This document shows positions 23,267-33,381 of a stretch of DNA of 41,721 nucleotides, one piece after another. The position numbers were made by a program, and so were the translations under genes. Below the pieces are notes generated by a model. It made no database searches and was not told the DNA's origin. It saw only the letters and a list, made by a program, of their open reading frames with translations. Source of the DNA: Paulinella micropora (taxonomy: Eukaryota; Cercozoa; Imbricatea; Euglyphida). Each line of letters opens with the position of its first letter. Within the stretch, counting starts at the first letter, position 1. The DNA lies in the NCBI GenBank assembly GCA_009731375.1, contig BJOX01000350.1, forward strand, positions 317,684 through 359,404, read 5' to 3'.

Positions 23267-23432
23267 GCCCCCCCCCCGCCCAGCTTCGCGTAATCCCACA
23301 TGGAAATGATAGACTTATCGGCTCTTCGGAAGAAAATCTCACGTGGGGTTACCAAAAACCGACAGATTTTATCGATTCGCGAATACGCGCGGGGGGCGGG
23401 GGGGGGGGGGGGGGGGGGGGGTNNNNNNNNNN
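23267..23432. other. Homopolymer-flanked scaffold join
   Basis: A C-run at about 23269-23277, a G-run at about 23391-23421 and ten N at 23423-23432. The coding strand of the Copia parts flips across this join. Confidence 0.75.
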
Positions 23433-24624
23433 TGTTCAGTGCGCAAACGATCAAGGGTTGGGTGTTGACAGCGACAAAGAGCAAAACACCAATAAGGGTA
23501 CGAAGATCGTACGCCCAAATGACGTGTTCGGGCTTGAGGGGACGGTTCGTATCCGAGGTGTTGGGGGACTTAGCGGGAATAGCGCTATCGTATCCTATTT
23601 TTAGCAAAACTGCTTTAATGTAAACCTTTTGGTGGACTAGGATCCCATTCTCGAAATGGTCGATAGAAATGTTCTTGAAAGACGTGGCAATACCAAGGTC
23701 CTTGCATCTCAAACCCATTTTCTGAAAGAACCTAACTAAGGCTGTGTGCTCTTTCTGGCAGTGATTAGCAAGATGCAAACCATCATCGGTGTGCTGTGGG
23801 TTGTTGTCCTTTACTATCGCATATGATGCCTTATCTATGGCTAGGGGCTTATATCCAAACTGAGCAACTATATCGTTCAAGACATCGTACCACAGTCTAC
23901 CAGACTGAGCATGACAATAGTAAGCTTTGAGGATAAGCCATAACCACCCTATTCGTTCAAATCCGGGCGGTGGGCGCGCATAGATGGTGTAAAGCATGAT
24001 TGCGTGCAAATATGCGGTGACAAAGTCAACAAGCCTTAAATCCCTATTGTGAATGACAGCGTGCGCGACAAACATGAGAAATGTGCGGTGGTGAACAATA
24101 GGGGAATATGTGCGCTTAGCATTATAATGAACACCAGGCTCCATTAAATCTCCTCTTATGGCAGTTCTAGCTTTGCAATAAGTTCCACCTTTAGGGTCCG
24201 GTTTCACCGTATCGACCCATGTCAGTGGTATTATTTTACTGCCACTTCTCCTAGCTTCAGTTTCTCTTACCCATTCAAAAGATTTCAACTCTTCTTGCTG
24301 TTTTATCTCTTTCTCTCTCGCTGCCTTCTTGTCTTGCGGTTTGATGTCTGGCGGCAGCTTAAAAGAAGCATAAAAGCAAGCATTAGGAGCAAAATCTGGC
24401 ACTACCTCTAGCAATTTAGCGGCAGTTAGTATGGGCGGTGTTTGTGTCCCTACAGTGGTTGCAGCTACGCTATTTTGAGGAACAGTTGGCTGTTTCTGGG
24501 GTCTGGTCCTCTTTTGACCAGCAGGTATGAGATTGTCTCCCGAAATCTCTCCCTGTGTCCATGAACGGAAAGTAGCGGGGTTAGGTGTACGGGGATACTG
24601 GCTGAGTTGGCACTTCTGGTACAC
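23433..24624 (-). pseudogene. Copia reverse transcriptase, copy A
   Basis: The minus-strand frame holds the Copia-type (RVT_2) landmarks: an upstream EEL.SFEWV region, TWVDTVKPDPKGG, KARTAIRGDL, HHRTFLMFVAHA, the first catalytic Asp in LRLVDFVTAYLHA, ARPPPGFE, SGRLWYDVL and a later LLFVAVNTQPLIVCALN. Compared with copy B it lacks 21 bases at about 23787, which removes the residues just before DDG in the YVDD-like box. The frame then runs into the gap; the residues beyond it are homopolymer artefact. It would copy element RNA into DNA in a cytoplasmic particle, but this copy should be inactive. Confidence 0.75.
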
Positions 24625-25101
24625 TTACTTCGACTTCGGGGGTAACTTCAATATTATTTATAAGACTGTCCGTACCGACTGAACTAGTTCTATATTTTTC
24701 TATCTCACTATCTAGCATTCTCTCTGCTTTACCCTCTCCGAATTCTATATAATGTGTAGGTTCCATTTTTCCGAGATTGCACTTAAAGCTCCCCCTGGAC
24801 GGATGGCTCGTCCTTTTCTAACATGAGTGCTCCACTTATCTCCGTAGTGGGCCCGCGCCCATTTCTCTCCAAATTCTGGGGCAGGAACTGCTACTTCATC
24901 TCCCTTCAAGGTATCCAGTCGGTTCGGCAGTCTTACCTTTCTATTTTTCTGAAAGGCTACCGCACTGACTGGCGGTTCACTGACGCTTTTCTTTTCTGGT
25001 TGTGGTTCCACCTGGATCATGAACTTGTGGGGTGGCTGGTTGGGACAACGGCTCTTCCGTCTCACTGTCACTTTCAATAACCACAACTTCTTTTTCCACA
25101 A
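24581..25101 (-). pseudogene. Copia pol linker between integrase and reverse transcriptase
   Basis: Two minus-strand segments (24745-25101 and 24581-24766) in different frames bridge integrase and reverse transcriptase, as expected in a Copia polyprotein. The first contains GEKWARAHYGDKW and RKGRAIRPGGAL; the second is acidic (EVTPEVEVSVPEVP). A frameshift near 24770 separates them. Confidence 0.5.
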
Positions 25102-25179
25102 CTACGGTAGACCGAGAAGCACCCGAAATAGGCAAACCCTGTTTCTTAGGATGAATTCCTATTTCAGCTCCCTCTATTT

Positions 25180-25905
25180 CTATTCGTCGGTGATTCCTTC
25201 ATCTGGACCGTTTTCTTCGTCTCCCCCTGGGATACTAGACTTTGGGATTGCTATTTCTTTGGTCCAGGCAATCCTCTCTAATTTCTCTCCTTCCCGGGGA
25301 TTGAGTTTGAGAACTTTCGCAGCTACACGTTTCCCCATGCGGTTGACATCAAAACAGACATTTCGCAAATCTCCGTAAATTCTTCGACCTACAGGATCGT
25401 AGACTCTATAGTAACCAGTAGTTGGTTCATACCCTAGGAATATGACTGGCACACCTTTTGGTTCTCCCTTTTTACTCTCCACCTTCATAATCGCAGCACA
25501 ACCTATGGGTTTTAGGTGAGACATGAGCGGTTTCTTTTTAAAGATGGCCTCAAAAGGGGAAATTCCTTTGAACTTTCCGTGTGCGTTAGGGATCCTATTC
25601 TCAATGTAAGTAGAGTTTCTTTCCATATCTGTCCAAAAACTTATGGGCAAACCCGCGTCAAGTCTGGGAGCTGTTGCTGGGCCTTCCATAGTAAGATGCG
25701 ATCTTTCTATCACTGCATTACTCTTACTATGTCCCTTAGGGGAAGGATAGAATTCTACCCCTTTACGTTTGATCCACGCTTGGAAAATCCCGTAACACCT
25801 ATACTCCTGATCAGATTTGACCATTCTAACAGCATTTCCTGTTTGACTCTCAAATTAAAGAAAGCTACTGCCTCGAGAAAGTAGTCATAAAACTCGTTCT
25901 TTTGT
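25180..25905 (-). pseudogene. Copia integrase, C-terminal part
   Basis: The frame 25824-25180 holds KSDQEY (second catalytic Asp region), GHSKSNAVIERSHLTMEGPA with the catalytic Glu, NRIPNAHGKFKGISPFEA and a GKKP..SHL-like block (KKKPLMSHLKPIGCAA), the order seen in Copia integrases. Upstream, a neighbouring frame gives YDYFLEAVAFFNL, which fits the preceding integrase segment, so a shift lies near 25850; a TAG stops it further up. The zinc finger and first catalytic Asp are not found. Order on this strand is integrase before reverse transcriptase, which identifies the Copia group and not Ty3. Confidence 0.75.
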
Positions 25906-26132
25906 TTTAGCTAGTAATCCTTTACGTATCCACTAGCTACACATTTGATAGTATACTTACACTTTCTACCATCATAGGACAATACTAGATCTAGATAAAA
26001 CTAAGTATCCATAACTAGACATTATCCCGGGGCCCAATCCCTGTCGTGTCTATTCTTAGAGCTATGATCTAACTCTCTCATCTTAGCTTGATTGCAACAC
26101 TCGCATTTCCTAACTGCCTCTCTCCAATCCTT
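25906..26132. other. Short non-coding stretch between Copia copies
   Basis: No supported gene. It lies between the integrase remnant and the left edge of reverse transcriptase copy B. Confidence 0.4.
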
Positions 26133-27552
26133 CCCTAACTAAGGCTGTGTGCCCTTTCTCATTAGCAACATGCAAACCATCATCGACATGGAATGTAAGC
26201 AGCGTGGTGTGCTGTGGGTTGTTGTCCTTTACTATCGCATAAGACGCCTTATCTATGGCTAGGGGCTTATATCCAAACTGAGCAACTATATCGTTCAGGA
26301 CATCGTACCACAGTCTACCAGACTCAGGATGACCGTAGTAAGCTTTGAGGATAAGCCATAACCACCCTATTCGCTCAAATCCGGGCGGTGGGCGCGCATA
26401 GATGGTGTAAAGCATGATTGCGTGCAAATATGCGGTGACAAAGTCAACAAGCCTTAAATCCCTATTGTGAATGACAGCGTGCGCGACAAACATGAGAAAT
26501 GTGCGGTGGTGAGCAATAGGGGAATATGTGCGCTTAGCATTATAATGAACACCAGGCTCCATTAAATCTCCTCTTATGGCAGTTCTAGCTTTGCAATAAG
26601 TTCCACCTTTAGGGTCCGGTTTCACCGTATCGACCCATGTCAGTGGTATTATTTTACTGCCACTTCTCCTAGCTTCAGTTTCTCTTACCCATTCAAAAGA
26701 TTTCAACTCTTCTTGCTGTTTTATCTCTTTCTCTCTCGCTGCCTTCTTGTCTTGCGGTTTGATGTCTGGCGGCAGCTTAAAAGAAGCATAAAAGCAAGCA
26801 TTAGGAGCAAAATCTGGCACTACCTCTAGCAATTTAGCGGCAGTTAGTATGGGCGGTGTTTGTGTCCCTACAGTGGTTGCAGCTACGCTATTTTGAGGAA
26901 CAGTTGGCTGTTTCTGGGGTCTGGTCCTCTTTTGACCAGCAGGTATGAGATTAGCAGAAGATGCTCCAAGATTGGCTGTGACATATAACCCGACTGGTGT
27001 AGCATGAGACCCACTTCTTGCTTCCCCGCGTATGTCGACTGTGCTATTAACAACAGATATACCCGCATTTGCTGTTATTAATCCACTCGCGCTTGCAGTT
27101 GTTGTTGATATCCCCGCATTTGCCGTTATCGCCCCACTCGCTGTAATCGCCTTTGTTGTTAATAAGCCCGATGTGTCAAGTTCCAGAGCGAGAGACCAAG
27201 GAACAGCAACCCCCACACTTTTCCCGCTATCATACAAAAATCTAAGTTTATTATTCCATTTACTAATTAGAAAATGAGAACTCGCATAACTTGATTTCCA
27301 TCCGCCAGCATCTAAATACGCATCAAAGGTCATATTTATGTTATTATGACTTGAATTAGTTAGTTGAAAAGTAGGATAAATATCTTCCGTTGTAATAGCC
27401 TGCATATGTGCTCCAGTAGTATTATTGTTATAAGTCCCATACAATTCTAAGCCTCCTGTTGTTCCTATTCCTTTCGTTGTATTGCCTATGATTATAGGCA
27501 TACCTGATGCTGTTGTTATTTTGTCGCTCGTTGTTAATGTCGTTGTAGTCAT
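26110..27552 (-). CDS. In-frame fusion of fibre-like C-terminus and Copia reverse transcriptase
   Basis: A single frame of 480 codons runs from fibre-type repeats (AITASGAITANAGI) through GLYVTANLGASSANL into the reverse transcriptase beginning NLIPAGQKRTRP. The first ~200 residues belong with the upstream fibre segments and the rest with Copia copy B. The frame ends shortly after the VDDG box, so the reverse transcriptase lacks its thumb, RNase H and integrase. Whether it is transcribed is unknown. It may equally be a chance in-frame junction from recombination or misassembly. Confidence 0.5.
   Translation of the reverse strand: MTTTTLTTSDKITTASGMPIIIGNTTKGIGTTGGLELYGTYNNNTTGAHMQAITTEDIYPTFQLTNSSHNNINMTFDAYLDAGGWKSSYASSHFLISKWNNKLRFLYDSGKSVGVAVPWSLALELDTSGLLTTKAITASGAITANAGISTTTASASGLITANAGISVVNSTVDIRGEARSGSHATPVGLYVTANLGASSANLIPAGQKRTRPQKQPTVPQNSVAATTVGTQTPPILTAAKLLEVVPDFAPNACFYASFKLPPDIKPQDKKAAREKEIKQQEELKSFEWVRETEARRSGSKIIPLTWVDTVKPDPKGGTYCKARTAIRGDLMEPGVHYNAKRTYSPIAHHRTFLMFVAHAVIHNRDLRLVDFVTAYLHAIMLYTIYARPPPGFERIGWLWLILKAYYGHPESGRLWYDVLNDIVAQFGYKPLAIDKASYAIVKDNNPQHTTLLTFHVDDGLHVANEKGHTALVREGLERGS
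26133..26952 (-). repeat. Copia reverse transcriptase fragment, copy B
   Basis: This 820-base block is a near-identical copy of 23731-24534. It keeps the FHVDDG box that copy A lost. At 26952 the similarity ends exactly where viral fibre-like sequence begins. Confidence 0.85.
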
Positions 27553-29777
27553 ACCCGCAGTTGCCGTTAATGTAGTCCCCGTTATTGTTCCGCCATTTGT
27601 TATATTGTTGAGTTCATATCTAAGGCTCCATAAAATCGCATACCGCCAGCATTGTTAAAACGGACGATGTCAGATGAAGCACTTTTATTATCCAAAAGTT
27701 TTGAAATATAAAGACCTGCTCCTTTTGCATCAAAGGCTACATTCGTAAATACATAACCTCGTTGGTTCGCGGTTCCACTTGTAGCAGTATTTAAAGTAAA
27801 TAAGAAATATTGGTAATCATCTGATGTCTGTGAAAAGAATATATCTCCTCCATTTTGGTTTAATATCCTCGCCCCATTATATGTAATATTTCCACCATTA
27901 GTGATAGTTTGATTATTAAAATCGGCATTGTTCGTTAAAGTTAGATAATTTTTATCACAGTGCTCGCCCCATTAAATGTTTTACTTCCTGTTATGGTTTG
28001 GTCTGTTGTTAGTTTCACACAATTGTCATCCAGATATTGCCTATTTACCGCTTCATTCGCATTTTGTGGTGCTCCTAGATTAACAATCCTNNNNNNNNNN
28101 TTAAAGTTAGATAATTTTTATCACAGTGCTCGCCCCATTAAATGTTTTACTTCCTGTTATGGTTTGGTCTGTTGTTAGTTTCACACAATTGTCATCCAGA
28201 TATTGCCTATTTACCGCTTCATTCGCATTTTGTGGTGCTCCTAGATTAACAATCCTACTACTATTACAATCTAAGCCAGTAGCATTAAACCACGAAATAA
28301 TCGTCCCGTCAATAATAAAACTTATTTTTTCGCAGAAATTTCACAGTTGTAATATGTTGCAGTTTTCATATTCAAACTAGCAATAGAACCGATATTACTT
28401 GTAGAATTGAAAACGATAAATGTGCCCTTTGTTGTTGCATTCGTTGAATTTCCAGTTATTTCAAGGGCACTGCTAAATGTCTTGATTCCTGCTATTGTTT
28501 GGTTTCCTGAAGTTTTAACCGCCGAACTATCAAGAACAGAAACATCCACACCATCAACCAGATTCACATTTGATATACTTTGGTTTCCCATATTTAGCCC
28601 TCCCGTCATACTAGCGGTGCCGTCTAATCTAAGAAAGGGTGATGCAGCGTTTCTCAATTGACCAGTGCTATAAATGAGTAGTTGATTATCTGCTGCTGTT
28701 GTTATAATCACATCGCTATGTGTATCAATACTTCCACTCGCCGACACTTTCGCAGTGTTCGTATCATGCTCTGATAGCCAAGTTGTGATAGACCTGCCAT
28801 TTAGTTGATTTACATTTGTTATGCTTTGGCTTTTAATATCAATCCCCGCACTCGCATTTATTATACTGCTAAATGTTTTTATTCCTGCTATGGTTTGGTC
28901 TCCTGTTAGTTTGACCACCAAACCATCAACTGCGAGATTAGCGAGATTAATTCCATTATATGTAGAAGCCCCAGAAATAGCAAAACCACCCATATTTAGT
29001 CCTCCCGTCATACTGACTGTGCCGTCTAATCTAAGAAAAGGTGGTGTGGTGTTTCTCCATTGTCCCGTGCTATACATAATCAGTTGGTTATCTGCTGGAA
29101 AGCCTGTTATCGTCACATCGCTACGCGAGTCTATACTTCCCAGCTGCTGACACCTTATTATTATTATCTTGGTGCTCAAATATCCATTCATCAACATCTT
29201 TGGTATTTAGTAAATTAACTCCTGTTATATTCTTCCTTCCCATACTAATATTGCCTGTTTCATCAACATTTATCGGAAAGGTTTTATTTACCCAGTTTAA
29301 GGAGTTATATGTTAGATAACTATTCATCGCCACTGGTGCTGTCATGACTACATCAGAGAGTGTGTCAATTGAACCGAGGGCGGTATTCTTCCATTTGCCT
29401 TCTACATCGTTGTAAGTTAAGTATTGTCCGCTCGCTTGTGCAAATATGTTTGTATCTATCAGATTATAAAGGCTGGTTTGGTGCGGATTACTTGTATTGC
29501 TTCTGTGTTGAGTTGAGGCTTTAACCTCGTCGTTGTCCCTTACTCGTTGCTCTGTGTAGTATAAACGACTTCCTTCTTTAATGTCTGTTGTTGATTTGGT
29601 AGCTAGTCGTGTATCAAATCGGCCGTCAGTGTAATAAAGATTTACAGGGTCAGCATCTTCTGGCACTCTATCCGTGTTTAAGCCTGTAATATTAGTGTTC
29701 GTTAAATCAAGGTTAAGTATGTCTAGACTATCAACGGCCAGCTCATTAAGGCCGAGTAATGATTTATATTGAGCCAT
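26953..29777 (-). pseudogene. Tail-fibre-like protein gene with repeats, frameshifted
   Basis: Read from the ATG at 29777, the N-terminal part contains DPVNLYYTDGRFDTRL and LYYTEQRVRDND, typical of phage and large-virus fibres. Downstream come repeated units: GSIDTHSDV, SPFLRLDGTASMTGGLNMG, then GDQTIAGIKTFSS, GNQTIAGIKTFSS and DQTITGSKTFNG, with a PQNANEAVNRQYLDD block like phage fibre linkers. The segments lie in at least four frames, with shifts near 29140, 28325 (a T6 run) and 27613. The scaffold duplication at 27935-28256 adds another break. A trimeric beta-rich adhesin that binds the host surface is the usual role; this copy cannot make one intact protein. The C-terminal part joins the Copia fragment. 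Confidence 0.65.
27935..28256. repeat. 156-base identical duplication across a scaffold gap
   Basis: 27935-28090 and 28101-28256 are identical and separated by exactly ten N at 28091-28100. This is what unmerged overlapping contig ends look like. It duplicates part of the fibre gene. Confidence 0.9.
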
Positions 29778-29896
29778 CAGTATATATTTCGGATAATAAT
29801 TAATCCGAATAAAAATTATTTTTGGTTAGATATACAACCGAAAATGCAGAGAGGTAATAGAGAGATTGCCATAAAAATCTTGAAAAAGCTACTGTA
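29778..29896. promoter_or_regulatory. Divergent intergenic region of the viral remnant
   Basis: 119 AT-rich bases lie between the fibre start (-) and the charged protein start (+), so promoters for both should be here. No specific motif is clear. Confidence 0.3.
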
Positions 29897-30358
29897 ATGA
29901 AGAAACAGTATGCGAGGCAGAGAAAGATTGAAAGGGCTAAGGAATTACTCGCGGAGGAAGAGGCGAAAAATGTAAAAGAAATGATCAATGACGAAAAGAT
30001 GGATCACATCACTAAGAAGCAGTTGGCGAAGGATATGATTGATGGTAGAGACGGTGAGATAAGTGAGGAAAGCAGTAAAAGCGATGAAGAGGTTGAACAG
30101 GACTTTGTTGATATTGTTGACCGACGGGTTGCGGGTATCAAACTTAAAGCCAAACAGAAGAAGGCGAAGAAAGTGATAAAAAAGAAAGTCCCTGAATTAG
30201 AAGAGAGCGAGAGTGAGAGCGAGGAAAGCGAGGAAGAGGAACAGCCTAAAAAAGGTAAAGGTAAGGAATCAAACATATCAGTCAATGTTTATAACCAACA
30301 ACCCGAGAAACCAAAAAAAGAAAACAATGATACATCTAAGATATTTTTAAAGTTCTAG
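29897..30358 (+). CDS. Lys/Glu-rich coiled-coil-like protein of the viral remnant
   Basis: 153 residues from an ATG to TAG. The first half is a heptad-like charged helix (KKQYARQRKIERAKELLAEE), the middle is KKAKKVIKKK, followed by an ESESEESEEEE acidic run and a Lys/Pro-rich tail. No family is recognised. It is the only intact frame in the viral remnant and starts 119 bases from the divergent fibre gene. A minor virion or DNA-associated protein is possible, but that is a guess from composition. Confidence 0.6.
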   Translation: MKKQYARQRKIERAKELLAEEEAKNVKEMINDEKMDHITKKQLAKDMIDGRDGEISEESSKSDEEVEQDFVDIVDRRVAGIKLKAKQKKAKKVIKKKVPELEESESESEESEEEEQPKKGKGKESNISVNVYNQQPEKPKKENNDTSKIFLKF

Positions 30359-30493
30359 TAAGGGCAAGCCCTTACAAACCCAAGTTTTGTGAAACTTTTT
30401 CTAAAGTTTCAATATATAACTTTATGCACGACTTATTATTTACTCTTTTATATATTGTGATAAAGTACCTTCCTATTTTAGTCACATATAGCA

Positions 30494-31508
30494 ATGGACC
30501 ATAAGAATACAGCTATCGCTGTAGGCGATACACAAAATACTGAAACGGAGGCGGAGTCTCCACTAGATAAAGAAGAACTTGAAAAAAAGAAAATTGAAGA
30601 GGCTTCTGAAATACACCATCAATCTAAGAACCCTAAAAAATGGAATACTATACTAGCCCCTGAGCCTGAACCATTAAGCCAAGTGTTTATTGACCTTATG
30701 GATATGTCTAAAATAGCTACTAAGAAAGGAAACAAAAACTACAATTTTGGTTTAGTAATGATTGATGCTTATTCTCGTCGTGGTTGGATTAAACCTATCA
30801 AAAATAAATCAACTGGCGAAGTATTGGAATGATTAAAAAATGCCTAAACCTAAAAGAATTACGTCCGACAACGGCAGTGAATATAAAAGTCAAGTTGCTG
30901 AATACTTCAAAGACAACGGAATTCAACATACAACTAACGAAGTTGGCGACCACCGAACTATGGGTATTGTAGATAGATTTATTAGAACAATAAGAAATGA
31001 TTTAAATTTTATGTGGGAAGTGAATGATAATTTTATTTGGGTTCCTTACATTAATGAAATTGTTGATAATTATAATAATACATATCATAATACAATAAAG
31101 GCTACACCTATGGAAGTTTATTATGGTTAAAAGAAAAATGACCAAGAAATATATAGAGCCGGCCTCATTAATAAATTTCCTAAGGGTTCAACCGTAAGAA
31201 AAGAACTAGAAAGAACGGTTTTTTCTAAGGGCGATGTTCAGTATTCAAAAAAAGTATATACAGTCAAAGGCCGGAAAGGCTTTAAGTTAATACTCGGTGA
31301 AAACGAACTAGTCAGTCCTCAACAATTATTAAAGTCCAAAATGAACGAACAAGAACCGGAAGAAGTTAAACCTCAACTAGCTGATAAAGTTAAGGAAGCA
31401 ACTAAACAAAAGAAGACTAAGGAACAACTAAAAAAAGAAAGTATTGACAGCAATAATATAAGAACGAGCAAAAGAGAAAAAAAGAAAGTTGAAAAGTTAA
31501 ATTTGTAA
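30494..31508 (+). pseudogene. Retroviral-type (rve) integrase, broken
   Basis: The first frame (30494-30832) ends its recognisable part with FIDLMDM, GLVMIDAYSRRGWIKPI, the first catalytic Asp block of an rve core. A TGA at 30830-30832 and a frame change before 30840 (six-A run) interrupt it. The second frame carries RITSDNGSEYKSQV (second Asp, 30867-30869) and MGIVDRFIRTIRN, where the third acidic residue aligns as Asp (30972-30974), then YHNTIKATPMEVYYG. A TAA at 31128-31130 is followed in the same frame by a basic C-terminal domain with FPKGSTVRKELER and FSKGDVQYSKKVYTV to TAA at 31506-31508, as in Polinton integrases. It inserts the element into host DNA; this copy is dead unless the stops are errors. 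Confidence 0.7.
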
Positions 31509-31539
31509 TTAATTCCTTGATAAATTAATTTTTTTATTC

Positions 31540-31900
31540 CTAACTCGTGATAGACTGATTGAAGGTGTCTTGTTTTGTATCCTCTAGTAGTTTCATATCA
31601 CATTCACATATCCATTTGCTTGAAAAATAGTTTCTGTTCCATTCATTTCCGTATTGTCTTTTATTTTGTTGAACTTGTTCGTCATTATATTTCTTCCACA
31701 CTTCATATTTAGGTCTTATGTTTTCTTCATAAAATCCATTTGCTTCCTCTAATGCTTGTTCTTTGTTTCTTTTTCCGTTAATAAAAGTTTTTTACTTTGG
31801 TTTTGTTTTCTTCTCCCCATCTTACAACTACACTTGAAGACTTTTCATTGTTCATAACATATACACATCCTTTGTTAATTTTCTTTGGAATGTCTGTCAT
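31540..31900 (-). pseudogene. Small viral-remnant gene, frameshifted
   Basis: Read from the ATG at 31900, 40 residues (VRWGEENKTKVKNF) end in TAA at 31778. The neighbouring frame continues from a run of A into NGKRNKEQALEEANGFYEEN and ends KWICECDMKLLED before TAG at 31540. A single indel in the A-run would explain the split. The strand-rich start followed by a helix recalls AP2/integrase-type DNA-binding domains, but the resemblance is slight. It converges on the integrase gene with about 30 bases between them. Confidence 0.4.
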
Positions 31901-32198
31901 TTTCTATATGTGTTATACATTTATGTCTATAATATAAAATTATTTTTATAACAACTTATTTGTCCGTTGCAATTTTGTCCCGTGCGGGCCGACCGGTGTG
32001 TGCCTCTGGTGGCAGGGGTGGTATGTCTTGAAAAAGTGTCTTGTAGTGCGACAAAAAAACTAAAACGAACGACAGAGAAAAAATGCAAAAAGATGCGTCG
32101 CACAAAATTAACGATCGAACGACGGAGAAAAAAAGCAAAAAGATGCGTCGCACAAAACGAACGATCTGTCGCATTGAAGTATTGGCTGATGAATTCTA

Positions 32199-33265
32199 TT
32201 TATGTAAGTATGTATGTACGTATGTATATTTGTATGTTTTGTATGTATGTATGTATGTATGTATGTATGTATGTATGTCTTTCTGTTTGTCTGTCTGTCT
32301 GTAAGTATGTCTGTAAGTACGTATGTATCTATGTATGTCTGTCTCTCTGTCTCTCTGTCAGTATGTCTGTATGTACGTGTGTATGTATATATGTATGTAC
32401 GTTTGTATGTATGTATGTATGTACGTATGATATTATATGTATGTATATGTATGTATGTATGTATGTTTGTTTGTATGTATGTATGTATGTATGTATATTT
32501 GTATGTATGCATGTATGCTTGTATGTATGTATGTACGTATATATGTATGCATGTATGCATGTATTTATGTATGTATATATATTTGTATGTATGACATACA
32601 TAGATACATACGTACTTACAGACATACCTACAGACAGACAGACAGACAGACAGACATACATACATACATACATACATACATACATACATACATACATACG
32701 TACATACATACGTACATACATGAATAGATAGATAGACAAATACATACATACATATACACATACATACATGCATACATACATACATACATACATACATGCA
32801 TGCATGCATACATACATACATACATACGTAGATACATACATACATACATACATATACATAAATACATATATAAATATGTACATACATAGATACATACATG
32901 CATACATACATACATACATACATACATGCATACATACTTACATGCATACTTACATACATACATACTTGCATACATACATACATACATACAGACATACATA
33001 CATACATACATACATACATACGTACATAAATCATACATACATACATACATACATACATAGGTATATAGATACATAGATACATAGACATACTTACAGACAG
33101 ACAGATATACATACATACATACATATATACATACATACATACATACATACATACAAATACACGCATATAAATACATATATACATACATACACATACACAC
33201 ATATACATACATATATACATACATACACACAGATAGATACATACATACATAGATACATACATATA
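32199..33265. repeat. GTAT/ATAC microsatellite with inverted duplication
   Basis: About 390 bases of GTAT-type units are followed by about 670 bases of the complementary ATAC type. Segments 32199-32340 and 32593-32735 are near-perfect reverse complements, including shared irregular parts such as GTACTTACAGACATAC. The long Tyr/Val/Cys/Met frames here are only the repeat read as protein. Confidence 0.85.
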
Positions 33266-33381
33266 TAAAGGACAGTAGTGTAAAACTGCTGTTGTATTCA
33301 GACTTCCGGTCGTCGTCGGTATGATTAACGCAACACGAGAACAGGTCCAAGTATGTTCCAATGGCTTTTCTGCCAAGTAAA

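Larger units (their letters stand above)
26953..31900. mobile_element. Endogenous Polinton/Maverick-like or Polinton-like virus remnant
   Basis: Fibre-like gene (-), charged protein (+), rve integrase (+) and a small gene (-) lie together in AT-rich, tightly spaced DNA unlike its neighbours. A retroviral-type integrase plus a phage-like fibre, with no gag or reverse transcriptase of its own, fits Polintons and Polinton-like viruses. Missing from the window are the expected major capsid protein, packaging ATPase, protease and type B DNA polymerase, and terminal inverted repeats were not seen. The left edge is cut by the Copia fragment. Confidence 0.6.
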
